From the NCBI RefSeq assembly GCF_001455965.1, contig NZ_LKKO01000018.1, positions 1 to 64,000 of the forward strand: a stretch of 64,000 nucleotides of DNA, in the 5' to 3' direction. The number at the start of each line of letters is the position of its first letter. Position 1 is the first letter of the stretch. Made by a program: the position numbers and the translations under genes. Shown here one piece after another: positions 56,423-64,000 of this stretch. The DNA comes from Methylobacterium sp. GXS13 (GTDB lineage Bacteria; Pseudomonadota; Alphaproteobacteria; Rhizobiales; Beijerinckiaceae). Below the pieces are notes generated by a model. It was not told the origin of the DNA. It searched no databases and saw only the letters and a program-made list of their open reading frames with translations.

Positions 56423-56497
56423 CGCGCCGACGCGCCGACGCGCGCGGCAACCCAATTTCGAGCCGGCCCGACGAAGGCCGGCCCCGGGAGGATCACG

Positions 56498-57478
56498 ATG
56501 GGTCAATCACTCCTACAATTCCGCAGACCCGACGGGCAGCGGGGTGTGGCGGTGCTGGAGGACGGCCGGGCGCGGAGCGTGTCCGGCGTGGACAGCGTCC
56601 TGGATCTGGCCCGGCGCGCCCTCGCGGCGGGGGACGGCCTGGCCGAGACGGCGTCCCGGCTCGGCCTCGGCGACGCCCTGGATCTCGATGCCGTGCGGCT
56701 GCTGCCGCCGATCGACCACGCGGATCCCGCGCATCTGCTGCTCAGCGGCACAGGCTTGACCCATCTCGGCTCGGCCGAGGGCCGGGACAAGATGCACCGC
56801 GCCGCGGCGGCGGATCCGGCCCCGACCGATTCCATGCGGATGTTCAAGATGGGGGTCGAGGGCGGCAAGCCCAGGCCAGGCGAGACCGGGGTCCAGCCCG
56901 AATGGTTCTACAAGGGCGACGGCGCCGCGATCGTCGGCACCGGCGAGCCGCTCCTGTCGCCCGCCTTCGCCCTCGACGGCGGCGAGGAGCCGGAGATCGC
57001 CGGCATCTACCTGATCGACCCGGACGGCAATCCGGTGCGCCTCGGCTTCGCGCTGGCCAACGAGTTCTCCGACCACGTCACCGAGCGCGGCAATTACCTG
57101 TGGCTGGCCCATTCGAAGCTGCGCCCGGCCGCGCTCGGCCCGGAACTGTGGCTGGGGGATCTGCCCGCCGACGTGCGCGGCCTCAGCCGGATCCGGCGCG
57201 ACGGCGCCGTGCTGTGGGAGAAGCCGTTCCTCTCGGGTGAGGCGAACATGTCCCACACGATCGAGAACCTGGAGCGGCACCACTTCAAATACGCGCCGTT
57301 CCGACGCCCCGGCGACCTGCACGTCCACTTCTTCGGCACCGCCACCCTGTCGTTCAGCGACGGCGTCACGGCGCAGCCCGGGGACGTGTTCGAGATCGAG
57401 GCCGCCCCCTTCACCCTGCCGCTGCGCAATCCCCTCGCGATCGCGCCCGCCCGCGACCTGTCCGTGAAGGTGCTCTGA
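56498..57478 (+). CDS. FAH-family GguC/AraD1-like dehydratase
   Basis: Encodes 326 residues, short for FAH-superfamily enzymes but like GguC/AraD1. The C-terminal catalytic domain shows RMFKMGVEGGKPRPGETGVQ, PEWFYKGDGAAIVGTGEPL, EPEIAGIYLIDPDGNPVRLG and FALANEFSDHVTERGNYLWL (metal Glu/Asp ligands). In this pathway it likely dehydrates 2-keto-3-deoxypentonate to 2-oxoglutarate semialdehyde (as XylX of the same superfamily does); an aldol cleavage is the alternative. GGGAGG lies nine bases before the ATG. Its end is followed one base later by the dehydrogenase gene. Confidence 0.85.
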   Translation: MGQSLLQFRRPDGQRGVAVLEDGRARSVSGVDSVLDLARRALAAGDGLAETASRLGLGDALDLDAVRLLPPIDHADPAHLLLSGTGLTHLGSAEGRDKMHRAAAADPAPTDSMRMFKMGVEGGKPRPGETGVQPEWFYKGDGAAIVGTGEPLLSPAFALDGGEEPEIAGIYLIDPDGNPVRLGFALANEFSDHVTERGNYLWLAHSKLRPAALGPELWLGDLPADVRGLSRIRRDGAVLWEKPFLSGEANMSHTIENLERHHFKYAPFRRPGDLHVHFFGTATLSFSDGVTAQPGDVFEIEAAPFTLPLRNPLAIAPARDLSVKVL

Positions 57479-57479
57479 G

Positions 57480-58415
57480 ATGTCGGCTTCGAACGGGACG
57501 ATCCGCATCGGGCTGGTCGGCGTCGGCAAGATTGCCCGGGACCAGCACCTGCCGGTGATCGGCGCCTCGCCGGACTATACCCTGACGGCGGTGGCGAGCC
57601 GGGAAGGGCGCCACGAGGGGGTGCCGAACTACCGTACATTGACGGAGATGCTGGCGGGTCAGCCCGACCTCGACGCGGTCGCCCTGTGTCAGCCGCCGCA
57701 GGTGCGCTTCTCGGCCGCCCTGGAAGCAATCGCGGCCGGGCGGCACGTCTTCCTGGAGAAGCCCCCCGGGGCAACCCTGGCAGAAGTCGGGATCCTGGTG
57801 GAGGCCGCGCGCGCGCGGGGCGTGAGCCTGTTCGCCAGCTGGCACTCTCGCTACGCCCCCGGAGTCGAGCCTGCGCGCCGCTGGCTGTCGGGCCGCCGGA
57901 TCCGGTCGGTAGCGATCGCCTGGATGGAGGATGTCCGGCACTGGCATCCGAACCAGGCCTGGATCTGGCAAGCCGGCGGCATGGGGGTGTTCGATCCGGG
58001 GATCAACGCCCTGTCGATCGCGACCCACATCCTGCCGCCCTTCCTCCTCACCGGCGCGACCCTGTCGGTCCCGGAGAACCGGCAGGCGCCGATCGCCGCC
58101 AACCTGCATTTCACCGACGCCGCCGGCACCCCGATCGAGGCGGTGTTCGACTGGCGCCAGACCGGCCCGCAGACCTGGGACATCCGCGTCGACACCGAAG
58201 ACGGCCTGCTGGTGCTGTCGAAGGGCGGCAGCGTCCTCACGATCGACGGCAACCCGCAGCCGCTGCCTCCGGAGGCCGAGTATCGCGGCCTCTACGACCG
58301 TTTCGCCGCCCTCGTCCGGTCCGGCACGAGCGACGTCGACCTGAACCCGCTGATCCACATCGCCGACGCCTTCCTGCGCGGCGAGCGCCGCACCGTGGAG
58401 GCCTTCACGGACTGA
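57480..58415 (+). CDS. Gfo/Idh-family sugar 1-dehydrogenase (arabinose/galactose type)
   Basis: Encodes 311 residues. The Rossmann start IRIGLVGVGKIARDQHLPVI and the EKP motif (GRHVFLEKPPGATLAEVGIL) define Gfo/Idh/MocA enzymes. FASWHSRYAPGVEPARRWLS, WMEDVRHWHPNQAWIWQAGG and GVFDPGINALSIATHILP closely resemble the L-arabinose/D-galactose 1-dehydrogenase (AraA) of Azospirillum. It oxidises the sugar to the lactone, step one of the pathway. One base separates it from the FAH-family gene; the porin follows by 72 bases. Confidence 0.9.
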   Translation: MSASNGTIRIGLVGVGKIARDQHLPVIGASPDYTLTAVASREGRHEGVPNYRTLTEMLAGQPDLDAVALCQPPQVRFSAALEAIAAGRHVFLEKPPGATLAEVGILVEAARARGVSLFASWHSRYAPGVEPARRWLSGRRIRSVAIAWMEDVRHWHPNQAWIWQAGGMGVFDPGINALSIATHILPPFLLTGATLSVPENRQAPIAANLHFTDAAGTPIEAVFDWRQTGPQTWDIRVDTEDGLLVLSKGGSVLTIDGNPQPLPPEAEYRGLYDRFAALVRSGTSDVDLNPLIHIADAFLRGERRTVEAFTD

Positions 58416-58487
58416 CCGGAGGGATCCCGGCGGACACGAACGCGACAGAGCCAATCAGGGCCGCGCGTCTTAGGGGGAGTCACTGTT

Positions 58488-60011
58488 ATGGGAACGTACA
58501 CGCGATGGGCGGCGCTCGCACTCTGCGCCGCATCACTCTCGGCCGGCATTCAGGCGGCCGAGGCACAGGATGCCAACGCTCCGGACGGGGGTCCCTCCCT
58601 GGTGAACCCGGGCCCGAAGGCGAGCCCGGCAGCGAAGGCCCAGTACCGAGCGAACCGCACCAGGCGGCGGACCATCCGCGAAGCCAGGAGTGCCGCCGGC
58701 GCCAGCAGCGCCGCGGCCTCGATCGACGTGCAGGGCAGCAGCGCGACGCCGCCCGGCCTGCCGCCGGGCACCTTTTACCTCGGCAACGGGATCAGCATGA
58801 TCCTGAACTACACCGGCGAATTCGCCGCTAACCCGTCCGGCGGCATCCGCCAGGGATCGGCCTATGCCGGCCAAGTGGTGTTCGGCCTGGATGCCGATCT
58901 CGGCCGCCTCGCAGGGATCGACGGCGGCTCGTTCCACACGATCGTGACGCAACGTCACGGCCGTAGCCTGGCGCGAGACAGCATCGGCTTCGACGGGAGC
59001 GTGCAGGAAATCTACGGCGGCGGCCAGACCGCCCACCTCACGTCGATCTCTTACGAGCAAAAATTATTTAACGATCGCGTCGATATTGAAGTTGGGCGGC
59101 TATTGGCCAATCCAAACTTCCTAGCCTCACCGCTGTATTGCAATTTTCAAAATAATGCAACCTGCGGCGCACCTAAATCGATCTTCAAGCTGACGAATTT
59201 CAGCTATTGGCCGATCGCCACCTGGGGCGCCCATGCGAAAGCCTGGGTCACCGACAAGGTGTTCGTCCATGCCGGCGTCTACGAGGTGAATCCCCGTGAT
59301 CAGCAGGACAACCAGAACGGCATCGACTGGTCGACCCGCGGCGCCACCGGCGTCCTGATTCCCGTTGAGGCCGGCTACTCGACCAACTTCGGCAACGATC
59401 CGCTGCCGCGCAACTACAGTGTCGGCGTGGTCTTCGACCAGTCCGACTACAAGGATCCGGTCTATGACGTGCGCGGCGGGCTTCGTGTCTTCAGCGACCT
59501 CGACCCGCTGACCCGCTTCGGTCGGTCGGCGGTCTATGCCCGCTTCGACCAGATGGTCTGGCGTCCGGATCCGAACGGCGTCCAAGGCCTGTCGGTGTTC
59601 GGCGTCGCGCTGGGCGGCACGGGCGGCCGGCAGATCCAGGATTATTTCCTGGAGGCCGGCGCGGTGCTGACCGGTACCTTCCCGGGCCGGCCCTACGACA
59701 CCCTCGGGTTCGTGTTCGCCATGGAGAAGCTCTCGCCCCTCGGCTCGGCCGGAATCCGGGCGGCGCGCGCGTCGTACGGGCTCAGCAGCCGCAACGTCGA
59801 CATGCTGCAGACCATCCTGGAGTTGAGCTACGGCATTCAGCTCACCCCGGCGATCCGGCTGATGCCGAATCTGCAATACGTGATCGGTCCGGACCAGACC
59901 CGCTTCCCGCTCCGGCCGAAGCCGATCCCCGACGCCTTCGTCATCGGCGCGAAGCTCTCGGTCGACCTGTTCACCCTGGGCGGCCTGGCCAAGGGTCCGG
60001 GAAGCCTCTGA
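58488..60011 (+). CDS. OprB-type carbohydrate-selective porin
   Basis: Encodes 507 residues. Signal peptide WAALALCAASLSAGIQAAEA, then a charged Ala/Arg-rich segment (~45-80) and a beta-barrel with OprB signatures (YTGEFAANPSGGIRQGSAYA, LFNDRVDIEVGRLLANPNFL, NFQNNATCG, NYSVGVVFDQSDYKDPVYD). It would let sugars cross the outer membrane for this pathway. AGGGGGAG precedes the ATG. A short patch at 59052-59190 is AT-rich with rare codons such as TTA, unlike the rest of the gene. It is the last gene of the cluster. Confidence 0.9.
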   Translation: MGTYTRWAALALCAASLSAGIQAAEAQDANAPDGGPSLVNPGPKASPAAKAQYRANRTRRRTIREARSAAGASSAAASIDVQGSSATPPGLPPGTFYLGNGISMILNYTGEFAANPSGGIRQGSAYAGQVVFGLDADLGRLAGIDGGSFHTIVTQRHGRSLARDSIGFDGSVQEIYGGGQTAHLTSISYEQKLFNDRVDIEVGRLLANPNFLASPLYCNFQNNATCGAPKSIFKLTNFSYWPIATWGAHAKAWVTDKVFVHAGVYEVNPRDQQDNQNGIDWSTRGATGVLIPVEAGYSTNFGNDPLPRNYSVGVVFDQSDYKDPVYDVRGGLRVFSDLDPLTRFGRSAVYARFDQMVWRPDPNGVQGLSVFGVALGGTGGRQIQDYFLEAGAVLTGTFPGRPYDTLGFVFAMEKLSPLGSAGIRAARASYGLSSRNVDMLQTILELSYGIQLTPAIRLMPNLQYVIGPDQTRFPLRPKPIPDAFVIGAKLSVDLFTLGGLAKGPGSL

Positions 60012-60080
60012 CATCGAGCGCATCACGGCAGAGCCTGCGAACCCATCACCGGTGGGCTCGTGGGCGGAAACCGACAAGGA

Positions 60081-60120
60081 TCGGCGCGCGCGGAGCATCC
60101 GCGCGCGCCGATTGCGTTTG
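60081..60120 (+). terminator. Terminator after the porin gene
   Basis: TCGGCGCGCGCGG (60081-60093) is perfectly complementary to CCGCGCGCGCCGA (60099-60111) with loop AGCAT, followed by TTGCGTTTG. It closes the porin operon 70 bases after its stop. Confidence 0.8.
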
Positions 60121-60353
60121 AGGGTGGGCGATCCGGGCTGGGCAGGGGGGAGGGGCGGCCGGAGCCCGAATCGTCCCACGTCGCCCCAGGTCGCCAGCCC
60201 CTCTCGGCAGCCGCGCGGAGCCGGCACTGACACCAAGCGCACGGCCCCGACATGGAACCAGACACGCAGTCGTGGGTTGACCAGCAGATTGTAGCTGTTC
60301 TAATTCGCAAGAGAGAACGGCACGCCGCCGAACCGACACGGGAGCATCGAGAC

Positions 60354-60554
60354 ATGGCCAGCGCAAACTGCGAGAGCTGCAAGTTCTTCGACGAGCACAA
60401 GGGCAACGGCGCGAACGCCCAGGGCGATGCCGGCCTGTGCCGCTTCAACCCCCCCGTGAGTCAGCCGGCGCCCGAGTCCAAGGGCTTGTGGCCGGTCGTG
60501 ACGAACAATGATTGGTGCGGCCACTTCACCGCCGAGATGACCGCGGCCGAGTAA
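60354..60554 (+). CDS. Small cysteine-rich protein, 66 residues
   Basis: Starts at ATG 60354 (CGGGAGCATCGAGAC upstream). CESCKFFDEH gives two Cys at 6 and 9; LCRFNPP and WCGHFT carry two more, so four Cys and a His are arranged as a likely metal- or cluster-binding knuckle. The ending AEMTAAE is acidic. Similar short proteins are found in alphaproteobacteria without known function. An upstream in-frame start at 60252 would add 34 residues but lacks a ribosome-binding site. A terminator follows. Confidence 0.65.
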   Translation: MASANCESCKFFDEHKGNGANAQGDAGLCRFNPPVSQPAPESKGLWPVVTNNDWCGHFTAEMTAAE

Positions 60555-60625
60555 ACCCGGGCGCGCTCACCGCCGATCCGGTGACGGGCGCGCAAACGCT
60601 GCACGGACGAGTCGTCGCGAGACGC

Positions 60626-60654
60626 AGGGCCAGCCGCCACGGCTGGCCCTTTTT
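60626..60654 (+). terminator. Rho-independent terminator
   Basis: AGGGCCAGCC (60626-60635) pairs with GGCTGGCCCT (60641-60650), loop GCCAC, followed by TTTTC. It terminates the small Cys-rich gene. Confidence 0.88.
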
Positions 60655-61130
60655 CGTGCGCGGATCGGACGGTCAGGGCCGGAACGCGTGAGCTGAAACC
60701 TCAGAATCCGGACGACTCCGTCCCGACCGAAATGACGTGCCTTGCATGTCCAGAGGCCTTTCCAGCTTACGCGCTCGCCCCTCCGGCGGCCGGATCAACC
60801 CGACAGAACGATCCGCCTCCCGATGCGCAGATCTGAAGTATTTTTATCTCTCCGACTCCATATTGAGAGATCAAAACCAGCTCGAAATCCGATTGACGCG
60901 TGCGCGGAGCCGCAATCCACACGCAGCGCCACCCAAGGGCGAGATGAAATCAGGCTTCAAAGCGCCTATTCCGAGGAGAACATTTTTCTATTCGGAATGA
61001 ATTGGGAAAGCCGTTTCATTGACGCCGTGCAGCGCAGTCAGCAATTCTAGCGCTCTATTTGGATATCCGATCACGCCTCAGCCGCTCCTCACCGAGCAGG
61101 GCGGGCCGGCATTGTCGCAAGGCTTCTGCA
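60655..61130. other. Gene-less region upstream of the sulfonate cluster
   Basis: About 475 bases without a convincing gene. The middle (60830-60890, with GTATTTTTATCTCTCC) is AT-rich compared with its neighbours and probably contains the promoter and regulator sites of the alkanesulfonate genes; no specific operator could be recognised. Confidence 0.5.
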
Positions 61131-61709
61131 ATGACACGACCGAGACTCGTCGGGCTGAGCGCGAACGTTCAGCGCCCGTCCAAGACCCGCACGCTGGTCG
61201 ATGCGGTGCTGCACGAGGCCTGCGCGCAGGCGGCGTTCGACGGGCGCATCTTCGACTTCGTCGATGCCGGTTCCGGCCTCGGGGCCGCCTGGACCCGGGA
61301 CCAGCTGCCGCTGCCCGCCCGCCGGGTGCTCGACGCCATCGAGGAGGCGGATGGGCTCGTGGTCGGCTCGCCGGTCTACAAGGGCGCCTATACCGGCCTG
61401 TTCAAGCACCTGTTCGATCTGGTCGATCCCACCGCGCTCGCCGGCAAGCCCGTGGCCATCGTGGCGACCGGGGGCGGAGCGCGGCATGCCCTGGTGGTCG
61501 AGCACGCCTTCCGGCCGCTGTTCGGTTTCTTCGGCGCCCTCCAGATCCCGACCGCGGTCTACGCGTCCGACGCGGATTTCAGCGACGGCGTGCTGACTGA
61601 GGCCGGCGTGCGCGCCCGCGCCGCCGAGGCCGGCGGCCAGCTCGCCGCCCTGCTCCTGCACCGGGCGTCGGCGGCGACCGGCCCGGCCGAGCTCGCCGCC
61701 GCCGAGTGA
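61131..61709 (+). CDS. NAD(P)H-dependent FMN reductase (SsuE/MsuE type)
   Basis: Encodes 192 residues. The flavodoxin-like reductase pattern is RLVGLSANVQRPSKTRTLVD (phosphate loop), ADGLVVGSPVYKGAYTGLFK and AIVATGGGARHALVVEHAF, as in SsuE and MsuE, which supply FMNH2 to alkanesulfonate monooxygenases. The stop overlaps the next gene's potential GTG start. It is the first gene of the sulfonate operon. ATG 61131 is chosen; an upstream frame to 61059 shows no family similarity. Confidence 0.88.
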   Translation: MTRPRLVGLSANVQRPSKTRTLVDAVLHEACAQAAFDGRIFDFVDAGSGLGAAWTRDQLPLPARRVLDAIEEADGLVVGSPVYKGAYTGLFKHLFDLVDPTALAGKPVAIVATGGGARHALVVEHAFRPLFGFFGALQIPTAVYASDADFSDGVLTEAGVRARAAEAGGQLAALLLHRASAATGPAELAAAE

Positions 61710-61717
61710 GCCCGACG

Positions 61718-62668
61718 ATGCTCGACCGCCGCACCTTCCTGGCCGCATCCCTTGCGGCCGTCCCGGCCCTGCGGGGCGCCCGGCCGGGACGGCCCGGCGT
61801 GCTGCGCATCGGCTACCAGAAGAACGGGATTTTGGTCGTCGCCAAGCAGCAGGGCATCATCGAGCGGCGCCTGGAGCCTCTCGGCCACACGGTGCGCTGG
61901 GTCGAGTTCTCGTTCGGGCCGCCGCTGCTGGAGGCCCTGTCCCTCGACGGGATCGATTTCGGCCAGACCGGCGACGCACCGCCGATCTTCGCCCAGGCGG
62001 CCCGGTCGAGCCTCGTCTACGCAGCGGCCCAGGAGGGCGGTAGTTCCGGCATCGGGATCCTGCTGCCCAAGGGCTCGCCCGTGCGCAGCCTCGCCGACCT
62101 CAAGGGCAAGCGCGTCGCCTTCGCCAAGGCCTCCAGCGCCCACAACCTGACGGTCGCGGCCCTGGAGAAGGCGGGCCTGCGCTACGCCGACATCGAGCCG
62201 GTGACCCTGGCGCCCGCCGACGCGGCGGCGGCCTTCACCCGCGGCAGCGTCGATGCCTGGACGATCTGGGACCCATATCTTGCCATCGCCGAGGAGGGCG
62301 ACGGAGTGCGGGTGCTCGCCCTCGCCACCGAGATCACGCCGCAGAACAATTTCTTCCTGGCACGCCGGGCCTTTGCGGAGACGCAGGGAGCGGTGCTCGT
62401 CGCGACAATCGACGCCCTGAGCGAGGTCGCGGCTTGGTGCCGGCAGAACCGCGGCGCGGTGGCCGCGCTCCTGTCCCAGGGCACCGGCGTGCCGCTGCCG
62501 GCTACGCGCCGGGCGGTGGACCGCGCCGAGTACGTGATCGGCCCAATGACCGAACGGATCATCGCCGAGCAGCAGGCCGTCGCCGACCGGTTCCACGCCC
62601 TGAAGCTGATCCCGAAGCCGATCCGCATCGCCGACGCGGTCTGGACGGCGCCTGCCCGAAACGGCTGA
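61718..62668 (+). CDS. ssuA: Sulfonate ABC transporter substrate-binding protein, copy 1
   Basis: About 316 residues from ATG 61718 (GTG 61706, overlapping the previous stop, is an alternative). A short Tat/Sec-like signal (RRTFLAASLAAVPALRGAR) precedes the SsuA fold: LRIGYQKNGILVVAKQQG, VRWVEFSFGPPLLEALSLDG, IDFGQTGDAPPIFAQAA, KGSPVRSLADLKGKRVAFAK and RGSVDAWTIWDPYLAIAEEG. It binds aliphatic sulfonates in the periplasm. The neighbouring copy 2 differs in sequence. Confidence 0.88.
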   Translation: MLDRRTFLAASLAAVPALRGARPGRPGVLRIGYQKNGILVVAKQQGIIERRLEPLGHTVRWVEFSFGPPLLEALSLDGIDFGQTGDAPPIFAQAARSSLVYAAAQEGGSSGIGILLPKGSPVRSLADLKGKRVAFAKASSAHNLTVAALEKAGLRYADIEPVTLAPADAAAAFTRGSVDAWTIWDPYLAIAEEGDGVRVLALATEITPQNNFFLARRAFAETQGAVLVATIDALSEVAAWCRQNRGAVAALLSQGTGVPLPATRRAVDRAEYVIGPMTERIIAEQQAVADRFHALKLIPKPIRIADAVWTAPARNG

Positions 62669-62673
62669 GATCC

Positions 62674-63675
62674 ATGACCGAGAGATCATCTCCTTTGGGG
62701 CTATTCGGGCTCGCCCCGAGCCGGCGCCACCTCCTGTCCGCAGGGCTCGGCCTCGCGGCGGCTGGCGCCCTGCGCCCGGCCCGGGCCGCGGGCGGCGCCG
62801 TCCGGGTCGGCTACCAGAAATACGGCTCCCTCGTCCTGCTGAAGGGCCGCGGCACCCTCGAGAAGGCGCTCCAGCCCCTCGGCTACACGGTGGCATGGTC
62901 GGAATTCCCGTCCGGCCCCCCGCTGATGGAGGCCCTGAATGCTGGGGCGGTCGATTTCGGCTCGGCCGGCGAGGCGCCGCCGATCTTCGCGCAGGCCGCG
63001 AGCGCGGACCTGCGCTACGTCGCCACCCCCCCCCCGGCCCCCCGGGGCGAAGCGATCCTGGTCCCCAAGGATAGCCCGGTGCGCAGTGTCGCCGACCTGC
63101 GCGGCCGGACGCTGGCCCTCAACAAAGGCTCGAACGTCCACTTCCTGGTGGTGCGCGCCCTGGAGCAGGCCGGCCTGCCCTACGATGCGGTGAAGTTCGC
63201 CTTCCTGGCCCCGGCGGACGCCAACGCCGCCTTCGTGCGCGGCTCCGTCGACGCCTGGGCGATCTGGGATCCCTATCTCGCCGCCGCAGAACGGGCCACC
63301 GGCGCCCAGGTGCTGGCGGACGCGCAGGGGCTTGCCCCCAACCGCCAGTTCTACCTGTCCCGCCGCGGCTTCACAGATGCCAGCCCGGAGGTCGTCTCGG
63401 TCGTGCTCAAGGCAATCGGGGAGGTGGATACCTGGGCGGAAGGCCATGCCGACACCGTGGCGGCGGAACTTGCGCCCTCCGTGGGCATTCCAGCCCCCGT
63501 GCTCCGCGTCGCCCTCGACCGCCTGTCCTATGGGGTCACGCCCCTGGATGCCGCGGCGATCGCCGACCAGCAGCGGGTGGCGGACGCCTTCCACGGCCTC
63601 GGCCTTCTGCCGAAGCCGATCCGCGTGGCCGATGCGGTCTGGACACAGCCCGAACGCCGGGCGGAGAATCGATGA
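62674..63675 (+). CDS. ssuA: Sulfonate ABC transporter substrate-binding protein, copy 2
   Basis: Encodes 333 residues. Twin-Arg-like signal PSRRHLLSAGLGLAAAGALR, then VRVGYQKYGSLVLLKGRGTL, SEFPSGPPLMEALNAGAVDF, GEAPPIFAQAASADLRYVA and GSVDAWAIWDPYLAAAERAT. Same fold as copy 1 with about half the residues matching, so it probably has a different sulfonate range. The stop overlaps the ssuC start (ATGA), giving coupling. Confidence 0.9.
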   Translation: MTERSSPLGLFGLAPSRRHLLSAGLGLAAAGALRPARAAGGAVRVGYQKYGSLVLLKGRGTLEKALQPLGYTVAWSEFPSGPPLMEALNAGAVDFGSAGEAPPIFAQAASADLRYVATPPPAPRGEAILVPKDSPVRSVADLRGRTLALNKGSNVHFLVVRALEQAGLPYDAVKFAFLAPADANAAFVRGSVDAWAIWDPYLAAAERATGAQVLADAQGLAPNRQFYLSRRGFTDASPEVVSVVLKAIGEVDTWAEGHADTVAAELAPSVGIPAPVLRVALDRLSYGVTPLDAAAIADQQRVADAFHGLGLLPKPIRVADAVWTQPERRAENR

Positions 63676-64000
63676 TGCGCCCCACCCCTCTCGGTCGCCT
63701 GCGCGACACGGCCGTACCCTGGCTCCTGCCGGTCGCGATCCTCCTGGGCTGGCAGGCAGCGGTCTCGACAGGCCTCGTCTCCAACCGATTCATGCCGGCG
63801 CCCCTGGACGTGGTCCGGGCCGGCTGGGAGGCTGCGCGCACCGGAGAGCTCTGGACCAACCTCTGGGTCAGCACCCTGCGGGCGCTGTCGGGCTTCGCGG
63901 TCGGCGGCGGCATCGGCCACCCGCTGGGCCTCGCCAACGGCCTCTCGCGCCTGTCAGAGCGGCTGACCGACACCTCGGTGCAGATGGTGCGCAACGTACC
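63672..64000 (+). CDS. ssuC: Sulfonate ABC transporter permease, partial
   Basis: The first 109 residues; the rest lies beyond the window. MMRPTPLGRLRDTAVPWLLP leads into a transmembrane helix (LLPVAILLGWQAAVSTGLV), then NRFMPAPLDVVRAGWEAART and LWVSTLRALSGFAVGGGIG, as in SsuC permeases. The loop GIGHPLGLANGLSR is the usual G-x-x-x-G-L stretch. Start ATG 63672 overlaps the copy 2 stop. Confidence 0.88.
   Translation, partial: MMRPTPLGRLRDTAVPWLLPVAILLGWQAAVSTGLVSNRFMPAPLDVVRAGWEAARTGELWTNLWVSTLRALSGFAVGGGIGHPLGLANGLSRLSERLTDTSVQMVRNV

Noticed and set aside
54347-56506. 719-codon minus-strand open frame opposite the semialdehyde dehydrogenase
   Set aside because: Shadow created by GC-rich codon bias; it also overlaps the GntR gene in another frame.

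Overview
The window is high-GC alphaproteobacterial DNA, most probably from a Methylobacterium chromosome. Supporting signs are an mcmA-type methylmalonyl-CoA mutase, a cyoABCD/SURF1 quinol oxidase operon, a DUF1236 protein, an HWE histidine kinase and several small secreted proteins of a kind typical of Methylobacteriaceae. The genus call is an inference from gene content, not from a database search.

Layout. 0.3-6.2 kb: a small secreted protein, rpsD, a GNAT acetyltransferase, a frameshifted YafY-type regulator beside a VOC protein, pgm, and a Tat-exported alpha/beta hydrolase. 6.3-15.1 kb: mcmA, the SURF1-cyoDCBA respiratory operon (minus strand) and an MHS-type transporter. 15.3-18.9 kb: a two-domain glycosyltransferase with an unknown partner, then tRNA-Val(GAC). 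19.5-28.3 kb: accessory housekeeping (royal-jelly-like propeller protein, HD-GYP protein, cupin, WrbA) interspersed with short secreted or hypothetical genes, two of them shorter than 85 codons.

28.4-41.9 kb: a 13.4-kb integrative island inserted in the 3' half of tRNA-Arg(CCG). It is bounded by a perfect 54-bp direct repeat and has its tyrosine integrase next to the intact tRNA. It is visibly AT-richer than its flanks and carries IS66 and IS3 remnants. Its cargo looks like anti-phage or anti-plasmid defence: (a) a 1466-residue protein joining a dinucleotide-binding oxidoreductase-like region, a NACHT/STAND-type P-loop NTPase and a long HEAT-repeat array; (b) a translationally coupled pair of a RelA/SpoT-like nucleotide synthetase and a DUF262 (GmrS/ParB-like) protein; (c) an HNH endonuclease; (d) an unusual SF2 helicase-like protein. 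These are the best candidates for an undescribed system.

42-47 kb: an acyltransferase, a sigma-1.1-like/transmembrane fusion, a YqjE-type membrane protein and an HWE kinase. 47.2-60.0 kb: a complete-looking non-phosphorylating pentose pathway (Weimberg type, probably L-arabinose and/or D-xylose and D-galactose). It has an OprB porin, a FucP-like symporter, two tandem mutarotases, a Gfo/Idh sugar dehydrogenase, an SMP-30 lactonase, an IlvD-family aldonate dehydratase, an FAH-family dehydratase (GguC/AraD1-like) and a 2-oxoglutarate semialdehyde dehydrogenase. A GntR/FCD regulator sits inside, and the word TGTATGAGTA occurs at three promoters of the cluster, suggesting its operator. 60.3-64 kb: a small Cys-rich protein, then an alkanesulfonate uptake cluster (FMN reductase, two SsuA paralogues, SsuC running off the end).
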